This document shows positions 13,501 to 26,000 of a stretch of 64,000 nt of DNA, piece after piece. The stretch is taken from the NCBI GenBank assembly GCA_030533445.1, contig CM060064.1, positions 44,756,787 to 44,820,786 of the forward strand, read 5' to 3'. The stretch comes from Cyprinodon diabolis (taxonomy: Eukaryota; Chordata; Actinopteri; Cyprinodontiformes; Cyprinodontidae). The notes below the pieces were generated by a model. It saw only the letters and a program-made list of their open reading frames with translations, had not been told where the DNA came from and made no database searches. A program made the translations under genes and the position numbers. How positions within the stretch are numbered: position 1 is the first letter of the stretch; every line of letters starts with the position of its first letter.

Positions 13501-16500
13501 TACTCATACAGGTTAATTATCTCGTTATCTCAAGAAATCAATAACTGTGTTCTCATGATAACGAGATAATGATCTTGTTATCTCAAGAAAATTTTTTATT
13601 GTTTAACCGTGATAATGAGATAGTGATGTCATTATTGTGTGGCTGTGACTCCATCCTGGAGAGGAATATCAGCTGTGCTGCTGCCATCAACACCCTTGTT
13701 TAGAGATCAGCCGGTTTTCCAGTGTTGTCCTGTTTCTCTGACTGTGACTGGCTGGATGTGCTCTCTTCATCCTCTGACATGGAAACTGGCTCAGAGCTCG
13801 TCTGCCTGGCTGTGTGTTTCCTGGATAGGGCTGCCTGTGGAGCTGGTTCACAGCTTTCTTTGTATCTATGCTTCTTTTTCTATGTCTGCTTCTGTCTCCT
13901 TGAACCCCAGTCGGCCTCGGCAGATGGCCGCTCACACTGAGCCTGGTTCTGCTGGAGGTTTCTTCCTGTTAAAAGGGAGTTTTTCCTCTCCACGGTCGCT
14001 ACAAGTATGCTTAGTGTGAGGGATTGCATTCGAGTCAATGAATCAATGCAATCAACTTGTTTTCCTTGGATAGAAAACTTTGAATTAACTTGACTGCATG
14101 ATCTGGTTGAAATGTAAAGTGCCTTGAGATAACGTGTTGTTAATTGGCGCTATATAAATAAACTGAATTAAATTAAATTGACTAATCTCGAGAAGACAAA
14201 GACAGAAAAAAGTCAAATCAGGTCAAGTACGGCCGCTCTCGGCTTCCGTAAGTACAGTAAGACCGAACAAAAAATAAATAAAAATGGCAACCTCCATGGG
14301 TAAAAAATATAACACAGGATATTTATTTGTTAAAGTAATTATGAGTCTTTAACATATAACAGATTGCATCTTTTAGCTTAATAAGACAGTTCCATAAATC
14401 ATGTCAACATATTCAACTAGTCATGGATCCCTTTAGATCTTTGCAATTTTTAGTAGCGATAAATTAAAAACTGTTTATTAGGATTTATTGTTATTTATTT
14501 GTTTGTTTATAAAAGAAAAATAAACTTTTTCTAATAAAGAAATACTAATGTTGGTTAAATAGATGGTTATACCGTCTACATTATTATACTTTCAAATGTC
14601 TGTCCCAGTATTAAAATAAGTTTGCATAAAACATCTGAATCTCATCCAATCTTTAAGAAGATTTGCAGAAACCTTCTTATATTATTATTATTTCATGAGA
14701 AGCCATATGTTATATATCACAAATACCAAGTACTAAATGTTATTTTTAATATCAAGTCAAATTTTTAATTAATTAATTTGGCCTAGTCTCAAAGAAAAAA
14801 AACAAACTTATGAGGGTAAATCTAAATAACTTTTAGCATCTTAGGGGATATTTTGACAACACAGACATACCACAAACACCCGACTCTCAGGATTCTCTGT
14901 GACGTCCATATCCGGTTTGTTTGTTGGGCCTGAAAGGGAAAATATGGACAAACAGCAAGTCAGTATATATAAATACTTCAGGATTTTAGGAATCATAAAT
15001 TTAATGGAGGACTTACTTTGATTCTCATTAGGAACTAGCATGAAGGAGGAAAGAGAATATAAACATTTTTATGACCAGATTAACACTTAGATCAGTATTT
15101 TAAATAAATATCCAGTAATATTTTTATACTTGGATAAGGATCTTGTTGGGACGACCTGATCTTGATTATTTGCAGCTAAACAGCTAAATTAGTGTGTGAT
15201 GCTGATAATCCAGTTTTTAAAATAATTCTCTAACAGTTATTACCATGGACTGATGGTCAGTCATAAAACATTTTCAGGAACTCACCTGGAATTTTCCCCT
15301 CTGGATCCGACGGATCAAAAGGATTGTCCATAAACATTCCAATAGCCGTGGCCTCATCCCTGCCAAGCCTGTTCTCCACAATCAGAGTGTAGTTCCCATT
15401 GTTGATGTGGGTGGGCTTGTTGAGGAAGAGGCAGCCGTGTTTTACCGACCCGTCATTTGAGTCAGGGATGAACTGGCTGTAGAGGTATTTGGTTTCTCTG
15501 ATTAGGAAGCCGTTGTACAGCCAGCTGATCTTTGCCTCTGGATTGCCATCCACAGCGAAGGGGAAGCACCAGTTGTGCTGCGGCACAGCGTCTCTCAGGA
15601 AGATGATTTTGGCTGGAACTGCGGGGAGATGTCAGGTTTGGAGGTTCAGGTGAGGTCAGAGTTTAACATTTTGTTAAATATCATCTTCATTTCTTTCTAT
15701 TTTCCTCCTAAAAAGACGGATTATCTTGCAATCATTTGAAAGAATGTCCATCAATAACTCCTATAAATCTTTTACTTTTTATTTTAAATGTTTTGGTTCA
15801 TTTGTCCGTACAATACAGCAGAAAAATGATCTAGCTTGTTAGGAAATTCAAAAACCAAAACACAAGGCCCATGAAACAAAAACAAAATTTACATGAAGAA
15901 TGTTTTTAAAAACTATCCAGGCTTAAAATTTTGTGTTTTACCGAAGGAAGTAGACATGCTGGAACTGAGTGTAGCTTAGACTGAACCCCAGTCGGCCTCG
16001 GCAGATGGCCGCTCACACTGAGCCTGGTTCTGCTGGAGGTTTCTTCCTGTTCAAAGGGAGTTTTTCCTCTCCATTGTCGCTACAAGCATGGTTAGTATGA
16101 GGGATTGTATTTGAGTCAATGAGTCGATGCAATCAGCTGGTTTTCCTTAGATAGAAAACTTTGAATCAATTTGACTGGATGATCTGGTGAACTGTAAAGT
16201 GCCTTGAGATGACTTGTGTTGTGAATTGGCACTATAGAAATAAACTGAATTGAATTGAAATTGAATAGTTTGACGACATTAATCAAGCTTTATTTCGGAG
16301 GGACTGACTGGTTCCTGCAAGCACAGAGACCCTCATGACAAACTTTGGCTACTTGGTTGTCTACATGCATCTCTGTCTTCTCCTTTCGAATTGATTCCTT
16401 CACCACAACACATGTAAAACTAGCCAAAATATCCATTCTCATCTAAATAATGCCAGACAACATTTACTGTATTAAAATCATCCAGCAACAATGGCAGATT

Positions 16501-19500
16501 GCTTTTCAAGTGATTGAAATGAAAACTGTTAACAAATTAGCTCAATTTTACCTCACTTTTCAGAATTGTGTGGTTTTTGAAAACTAGAGCATAAATATGA
16601 ATGAATGGGAGCAGTTTGTTCAGACTGTGAACCAAACTCCACATTCTCATATAGACTATAAACATCACTTTTTTTTTTAGCCAAAAACACAAACGACCGG
16701 TCTAAGGATGAAAAATTTGCTTAAAATTTACGTGGAGGTTGCTGTTTAAGTTAAATATTTTCTAAAGCTAACTGTCACCACTATGTGGGTGCCACACAAT
16801 GGAAGCTCACTGCTCCCCAAGGGTTTGGGCCAAAATGCAGAGAACAAATTTCCCCATCGTGGTACAATAAAGGGATTTACATTTACGTCTATGGAAATTT
16901 TAATCATCAAGGAGTAAGACACTGCCTCACTAAAGTAAAAGAAGATTGATCTTCTATTTGAAATTGTTTGAAGCACACTCCTACCCAGAGCCTGCGGGTG
17001 CCCCCACAACAGAAAGTTAACATCCTTTATACCCCAAAACAAAGCAACATGAAGAGAGCCTTACTGGCAGGGAGGACTTCAACTTGAAGCTTTTAATGTT
17101 CTTTATGGTGGATGAGGAAATTTCACCCGAATATTTTTATCCAATTTTAGGTCCTGGATGAGGAGATTGGTCATCCAGGAGAGGTTCTCCCTGGAGTTGC
17201 TTGTCCTCCACATCCAGAGGAGTCAGCAGAGATGGCTTTGACATCTTTTTAGGATGCCCTCTGTACGCCTTCTCTTTGCAGATGTTCCAGGATCGTCTCA
17301 CTGGGAGGAGGCCCAGGGGACAACCCAGGAAACACTGGAGGGACTGTGTCTCTCGACTGGCCTGGAGGCGCCCCGGCTTCCCCCAACAGAGCTGGAGGAG
17401 GCCTCTACGGTGAGTGAAGTCTTTATCCCAGTCCTGGATAAAGCGGAAGCCCACAACGACCACATACAGATCTGCTGCAGTGTTCCTGATTTCATTCACG
17501 CTACCACAAACAAACCAGGACTCAACATTCAAAGTGTTGAACAAGCAGCTTAATTGAGATTAAAAATTGTCAAAGTCCTTCAGACAGAGACAGTCACAGC
17601 ATCTATTGATCAAAACTACTAAAGGTATTGTTGTACAGAGCTGTAAACGTTTCCTCTTTATGCTGAAACCTCAACTCTGTCATACATATCCCAGTTTCAC
17701 ACTGTGCTGTATGTTGGCTGGGATTTTCCATGAATCAATGCTCTCCATCTGAACTGCAAACCTTAGCTGACCTGCCATGAATAATGAATCCTGGTCATCG
17801 TCGTGCTCCCAACCACAAGAACTACCTGGAAGCTTTCTCCTGGACATGAAGTTACAGGAAACGCCACCGTTCAGATCGAACACAACTCTCAAGTGCAGCG
17901 ACCCTTTGCTCTGCCCTGGAAATTGTGCTGCTCTTAACCTGTAACCCTGACCCGGAAAGTGCTGTAATAAGGCGGATACCGGCTCAGGTGCCCCTTTACT
18001 CTCTGCACTCTGAAAGCCACTACACTGCTTGGAAAATACTGCTTTTTAATCACCTTTAATAATCCCCCACTGGTAGCCTCTTCTGATCTCACACTGCTGG
18101 GGATAAAATAAAGGTTAGAAACCCATTTAATGAACAAGCTGCTTGTCACACCTTATTTCCTCATTTGAAGTTTGCCACAATTTATTCCAGCACACTTCTT
18201 TGAACGATCAAATCTAAAATACAAAAGTTTTTAGACATTAAGTTATTTGATAAGGGCATTTTTTTGCTTTTCAATAAACAGAAGCCATTTTTCTTTGCAG
18301 AGTGGATCTGAACGAACAAACAAACTGTGCATGCAGGTTCAGCGCACTTATATGCTGAAAATAAGAAAGTCTTTGAGGATGTAAAAAAGGTCAAGATCTC
18401 ACAGATGAGATGGTCAGCTTTTATCATGCAAAGACTGAGTCAGATTCATGTTTTGATACCAGTTTGTTGTTCGTCACGGACCCCGTTGCACTCATTTTTG
18501 TTTTTTTAGCCCTGAAGTTATTGCTTTAAGAAGAGTAGTCTTTAATAAAACTTTTCTGTAGAACCAGACAGAGAAACATAATAATGCCACTATTATGGAT
18601 GTTTGAATATCTTAGAGCTCAGGGCCAAACCTCACAGGGATATTCTACCAAATTATATGACAGAAGTTTTTAAACCAGGGTTCTGCAGCCCCACTCTTTG
18701 CTTTCAGTGCAGCTAAAAAAAAAATTCCTTTACAGCCCCAAATTAATGAATTATTGAGCTTTTAAGAAAAGACAACTCATACACTGCAAAAAATTAAATC
18801 TAAATAAGTCATTTTTTCTTAAAACAAGTGCATTTTTTCTTGAATTAAGTATTTAAGTGAGACACTTTGCCAATGGAACAAGACAATTTACACTTAAAAT
18901 AAGAAAAAAAATTGCATTGTCTTATTTCAAGGGCATAATATCTAGATACCTTATTTTAAGATTAAAAATACTAATTCCATTGGCAAATCATCTTATTTAC
19001 CTGCTCAAATTAAGGGTAAATACTCTTAATTTAAGACATTTTTACTCATTTTGAGGTCATTTTTGCAGTGCACTTTTTCATGCTATCCATTGTAAAATAA
19101 AAAAACATTTTATTTCCATCTTTTAGGTTTTATAATAAAAGAAAAAACATAAAACCTTTGCAAAAACAAGCTAGGTTTGGCAAGAAAGATTGATCTGGAA
19201 AAAATATTAGTGATTATTTTTATTTTATCCTAATCTCAAACTTAATTTAAATATGTCCACAAACAAAAAAGGTCGTAGCCCTTTTGGTTACATCTACTAT
19301 GTTTAAAAATATAGTTTTTTCTTACATTTTAGAGAGCCATTGCAGAGGGTCCAAATAGCCACTTGCAAGCCTGAGCAACAGGGTCTAGAACCCCATTACT
19401 GATCATCTGAAGCAAATCCAAACTTGTGCACCACTTTCTCATCTTTAAATATTAATTTCAGATGGTGGATGATCCTTCTACTGTCATGATCTGGCCTGTT

Positions 19501-22500
19501 TGCTCTCCCTCAATTGGTTATTTCTTTCACCTGCCGTTTTCCCTACTGTCTCAATTATAATTCATTCCTCTCACCTGTTTCCTCTGGGTTATATTCAGTT
19601 CAGCCTGAGCATTCAGTGCCAGATCATTATTTGTTTTCTGTGAGTCTGTCTGTTCAGTTTTGTTTCATGGTTCATGTCCAGGATCCTGGCGGCCAGTGAA
19701 AAGATGTTTTTGTGTTTGTCTCGTCTCCTGATCGTCCACTGTTCCTCCCCCGTGGAGTCCTCTGGGTTTTTGGCTCAATATGTGGGGAGGTTCAGTTTTT
19801 ATCTCTGTAAGCCTGGCTCCAGGGAGGAGAGCAGTTTAAAGTCCTGCATCAAGTTCTGGGTCCACGTCCTGTCTCGGCTACCCTCTTCCACTGAGCCTGC
19901 CCGTCTGCACCTGATCCTGTCTGCTTCTGTGCGTGACCACCTGGTCACGCTTTCGGACCGTGTCAGACTCTGAACCCTCCTAGGAGCTTGTGGATGCCTG
20001 GAAGTCTGGATCCTGCCACCTGTTTCTGTTCCTGTCTGTTCTGGATCCTTGACCAGGATCGGCTTTTAGCATCACCTCTGGGACTGCAGCACGTGGGGAC
20101 ATTCTAGGCCTGAGTTGCTAAACCAGAGTGTCTGTGATTGGGCGGTGCCCCGCTTCCCCTTCTGCAGTGTCCGCGAGCCACAGCTCCACTTTAGTTTTTG
20201 TTTTATTTAATAAACTTTTTGAACTTTCCTACTGACTGTCTCTCCTTGAATACTGGGTCCATCTGTCATCGGTTCATGACATCTACACCAAAAAATCTAT
20301 AAAGTCAGAATTTGGGGGAAAGGGAACACACACCATTAATAATAAAACAAACAGTTTTATTCAAGTCAAGTCCCAGACATGTGAACTACTCTCCACACAC
20401 ACTTTGAATATTTTATGTGTGAAGATTCAATAGCATGAGACCAAAAATATGTCAAACTCATGAGTGAATGCTCCTTCTCTCTCCTCTTGTCAACTTTGAG
20501 GATGGAACAAATCGGATGCAGTAAACAGCCTGTGATTGGCTACTTTTCAGGAAAACCCGCCTTTTGAGACATTCATTAAATAAATATGTGTAATCTAACT
20601 GAAAGTTCATTGTGGTTTTGATATGTAAGAGACAATTGTAATATTATCTCTGACTTGTCTTTCATGTGATTAAAATGAGATCTAAGGCACCTTCTATTCA
20701 TTCTGACAGCAGCTGTTTGAACTGTGGTCCGATCCAAGATGGCCGCCCTCTAAGCACGTGGGCAAACGTCCAATGAGGCGTCTACATATATAATGTCTAT
20801 GGGTTTCACCTTCAAAATAAAACAAAAAGTTGACATGAGCGCACAGAGACAGGTTCACAAACAAGTAGGAAAGAGGCTACACGAGCAGAGGAGCATGAAC
20901 ACATGAATGTCACCAAAACTGCCTGCAAGAAGCAATTGAAATGCATTTTTAAATAAAACTGCTGGTTTGATTATTTGTTATGCCTTTTTCCTTATGGCAG
21001 ACTTCTGATTTCATAAAAATCATTAAAAAAAACAACTTGAAACATTAAAATTATTATATCTATAAAATGAGGTATGTTAACTGCATATCATTAATGATCC
21101 TCCGAATAAAAATTTCCCTAAAATTTCTGTTTAATTCTAAGATTTCAAATGGTTGATTCAGAGCAGGGTTTCTATGAAGAGGAAGCTGCATGTCTACCAT
21201 GAATCAATGGCACGAGGAGCCACTCAGCAGTAAGCTCCCACTGTTCTGGGAGGTAATTAGAAGTAATTAAAGGGCCAGCGGTTAACGAGTGTCTGTCCAC
21301 CAGTGGAGCTGATGTTGATAGATTAGGAGCACTAACACATTTAAAGACTGCCAATCACCATGGAAGAAGCGGTTTTCCGGAGTTGAAGGGAAAAGTCCAT
21401 TAGGATAAGCTTAAATCAGATCTTAGCACGGGTTGTCCGCTCCCATTTTCCTGATGTTCATTATCTGTCCCTTGATGCTCATGCAGCTGATTGGCGCCCC
21501 TGTCTTTTTTTGGCTTTATATTTTCAAATGAGTGTCATTGAGTGGGAGCTATATGATATTGTTTGGGGTTGTATTTTCAGTAATGTACCACTAATGCATC
21601 TGAATGTCTTCTGTGGGACTACTGGGTGCTGTCTTTTCTCGGCGTTGCTCACCTTCCAGATGCACTAATGTATCTGAAAGCAGAAAACAGCAGCAGACCC
21701 TCAGAGTCAAGCTCCATCTGTAATTTGAAAGTGCAAAATACATAAGGTGGTGGAGTTCTATACGAGGAAGATAAGGTAAGTTCACCTTCCTTTGTCCTCT
21801 CATTGCATCCCTACATTAAATGGCAAGCTGTACCTGAAGCACTTCAGTCATATTATTTTAACACTTCTCACCAGTCGCTGGATTGAGTGGCAGAGGACAG
21901 AGAGCTCCATTAGAAGCATGGTGGGTACGTACCCATATTTGTAGAGGGGGCATTTAGAAGAAATCAGCGCAGTGCATTTTTCTTTTGTGCAACCGTCCAC
22001 CCTGCCTGCACTACCAAATAGTCCCGGTGTGCTCTCGCCCTCGCCTCCATTAAGGCCGCCGACTTGCATTGAGCTAGTGAGCTTTCAGGAGCGCAGCATT
22101 TTATTTTGCAGGCACTTACACTCAATGTCCAATTGCACCATCCCCTCGTTGGGCCCAGCTTGGTTCTCAGCCACACACGTCAGGTTGTGCAGGTTGTCCT
22201 TGGAGGAAACATTGGTGAGTTGAAGCACCAGATGTACCGAGGAGCCCATGACTGTCTCCTGCAGAAGCAGTCAGGAAGTGAAATTTGAATTCCTTCAGGT
22301 ATAACAGATACATTGGTCACAAGAGAAAATCTAAACTGAAAAGTAGTTTATGAAAAATACTATTCAAATGTGTTTAGAGGAAAAAGGAATATCTACATGC
22401 ATGCACTTTGCAATGGTATTTTTTTTTTTTATAAGCAAAGTATAGAAACAGGAAATTAGAGTTAAAAACTTCTGTAATTACTAACAAAAGTTTCTATTCA

Positions 22501-22591
22501 GGTCCTTCCATCTAGAAACTATTAACGTTATTGATTGCATATGTTTATTAGAACGTAAGTCAAAAAATAATTATGCATACACCCACACACG

Positions 22592-22677
<86 letters not shown>

Positions 22678-22754
22678 TATATATAAATATATTATATGTA
22701 AATATATTATATATTATATATATTATATTATATATATATATATAATTATACATA

Positions 22755-22830
<76 letters not shown>

Positions 22831-22851
22831 CATACATATATATATATGCCA

Positions 22852-22909
<58 letters not shown>

Positions 22910-22994
22910 ATTGTGCATGTATATACATATATATATATGTATACACACATATATATATACACACACACATATATACACACATATAATATGTATA

Positions 22995-23076
<82 letters not shown>

Positions 23077-26000
23077 AACAAATACACACATAGATATATA
23101 TGTACAGACATACATATATGTTTTTTGAAAAACAGCAAAGAGTGTACATATATATTTATATATATATACATACATACATATATTTATATATACATACATA
23201 TATTTATATATACATATATATATACCTAAATACATACATACATATATACATATATATATGTAGACTCTTCGTTGTTTTAAAAAAACATGAGGACAGGAAA
23301 CAGATGTTCCACGGTCTTTCATATTATTATAGTCTCTGCCCATAAGTGTCTGAAGTGATGCATGTGGAAAAGCGGTTGCGGTAAAGGTAGCTTCTCTATG
23401 GGGCTTTTGTTGGGCTAGATGCACATATGTGTGGCTTAGTCATCAAGAGAGTAAAGCTGGACACACTTGAGGCTACAACTTTATCGGACCAACAAAAGGT
23501 TGGCAGCGCCCCAAATAAGTTATTGTAATGCTCTTGGCAGCATCAGTGTTAAACATGTCTGGTCAGTCCTCTGGTTTCCCCCAATAAACACTCTCATCAT
23601 ACAGTTTTAATGAAAACGCTAACCTGTTCTTAGTTATAAATTATTCACCACACTGCTTTCACATTGAACCCAGCAAAGGTTGTCTTCTAGAGTAGTAAAA
23701 AAGCAGGAAAATAAGATGATGAAAACTCTAAATTGAGCCCAAACTTGGCTGTGCTGATTGCAGGGACACAAAAGGTCAATACGTGGTTCTCAAGCTAAAT
23801 ATTGATGCAGAGTAAAAAGTAAATTCTCAGCCTCACAAGACAAGTAAGGAACAAAGTCGGATGTACAAGCTTGAAATCTAGTTTTACAATATTAATAGAA
23901 TTTCAAACTGAAAACCATTATAGTCTTGGTGTAAACAGTGTTTGAACAACAAGATAATCTCAAAGAAAAACTGCAACACTTTAAAATGATCATGAAAAAT
24001 GGCACAGCTCTGCTTTTCCTACCTGCAGAACGTAGTCAGATGCAAGTTCTTTAGTTTGCCATCTCACATTGGGGGTGGGACTTCCTGTCACATGACATTC
24101 AAACGTGAGGTTTCCCCCCTCTTGAGTCTTCAGTTGAGAAAAGGATATGGTCACTTCAGGCAAACCTGAGATCAGCGAAGAAGACAGGATGAGCCTAACT
24201 AGTAAATCAACACTTATTTTCCCAACAGTTTGGACAATTTGGAAAACCATTAACAGTGGTTAAAACTATGACTTAAAGGCCAAGCAAATAAAGTTCATAT
24301 TAACTAGTGTTGTGCCGCTGTCATTTTTTGGCACCGATACCCGGCTGTGTAGTATTGGCTGATACAGATACCATCTTTTTGAAATTGATGTGTGTGTGTG
24401 TATATATGAACAACTTCATTCTACTGGCTGGTAAAATAATTGCCATCATGGCTTTGTCAAGCTGCTGCCTACCTTTGTGAAGCAGGAAAAAGACTAATAC
24501 AAAGTGAATCCAGTAGAACTTTTTATTGCCTACCTGGAATGGGTGACAATAGTTGAATAAACTTTTAGCTATCAAAATGTTATTGATGCTCTATTTGTCG
24601 GTACTTGCTGATACCAATACAACCATTTTAGTGCTTGATCGGGGCCCCGCCCGATACTGGTATCTGTATTGGTGCAACGCTAATATTAACTATAAGTGCT
24701 TGTGATTTTTAAGCTAAGGCAGAACAAAACACAATGAAAGCAACTAAGCATTGATACGTTTAAAATTGGCAAATCAAGCTTATATGGCTTGAAACTTTAT
24801 ATATATCTGGAAAAGTCAGGTCATATTCAGAATTCAAACTTCTGAAAGTACTTGAAATATGAAATTATTACATACTGTTCAATAAATAATAAGTGTTGTT
24901 GATTAAGAGTATTTTCTTTTGAATGAGGTATCCATGTTTGTCAAAGAACACTACTGCCACCTGCCGGTTTGTGATGTCACGGTGCGGTATCGGCTGTTGA
25001 TCAAGTCCCAGTGCTGTATCTGGTGTTTCTCACAACGCGCTATTATCCAAGTCATCTTGAAAACATTCTTCTTCCAAATGTTGGCTACAAATTATGGGTT
25101 TTTTCTCTGGCCTGAAGTTCAATGGCAAATCCTCCCTCTTCAAGTTGACGATCCAACGACCAACCCGTCCGTGGAGGATCAGGAATCAGAAAGGTGGAAT
25201 AACTAATTTTTTTCCACTTTTACCCGATGTATTCCAGCATCCAGCTGCCATGCACGTAGGCATTGTCAGTTTCACTATAGCTCTGGTGAATTTCAATGGT
25301 GAAGTCCTCTGGAAATCTTCAATAATTGTTGTTGATTGCAGATGTGTCTAGTAGTTCCCATTGATTTAGCTTGTAAAGCGGGGAGAATGGCGCTAGGCTT
25401 ACCGCACCGTGACGTCACTGCCGGAAGATGGCAGGAGGGAGGTGTTACTATATTTGGGCAAAAATGGCCGCTCCCAGACTCTGTGATTGCGCCGAAAAAT
25501 ATTTTTATTTTTTTTATTGATTAACTCTAAATTCATCAAATCAATGCAAACGTATTAGTTTTAGTTCTAAATAGTGATCCATTGATTATTCTTTGCTGAC
25601 CGGACTTTTCCTTTATTCTCAAAATTTCCAGCATACTAACAAAGTCCCAAATGAAAGCATGAAATGTCATAAATAAAATCAAAACTCACTGCAGTTGTCT
25701 ATCACCAAAGAGCTGAATGGTATTTCCCCATCACCGGACAAACAGAACAACATCTGGCTGTAGACGTCGCCACGATCATCGTTCTGCCACTGCTGCAGCC
25801 AGTAGAGGTCACACGAGCAAATCAGAGGGTTTTCCCTTAAAATCCTAAAATAATGAGCACAAGAAAACCAACAAGTGAAGGATTTAGAATTGATTTATAA
25901 CTGGGATTTCAATCAGCATAAGCTGAACCAGCTATGTGTTTTCTAGTAAACTTTAAAAAGCAAAACTAATTTAAAAAAGCTAACTTGATTCTAAATTCAG

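Noticed and set aside
17137..17553. Overlapping + and - ORFs of 99 to 135 codons
   Set aside because: They are frames through a broken LINE ORF fragment.
20281..20290. A full-length LTR element between the two family C LTRs (19482 and 42690)
   Set aside because: Each has its own distinct 5-bp duplication (TCTAC and TTTTC), so they are independent solo LTRs, not the two ends of one element.
22723..23424. 233-codon reverse ORF rich in YIYI and CVCV
   Set aside because: Pure translation of TA and CA microsatellites; low complexity and present in several frames.
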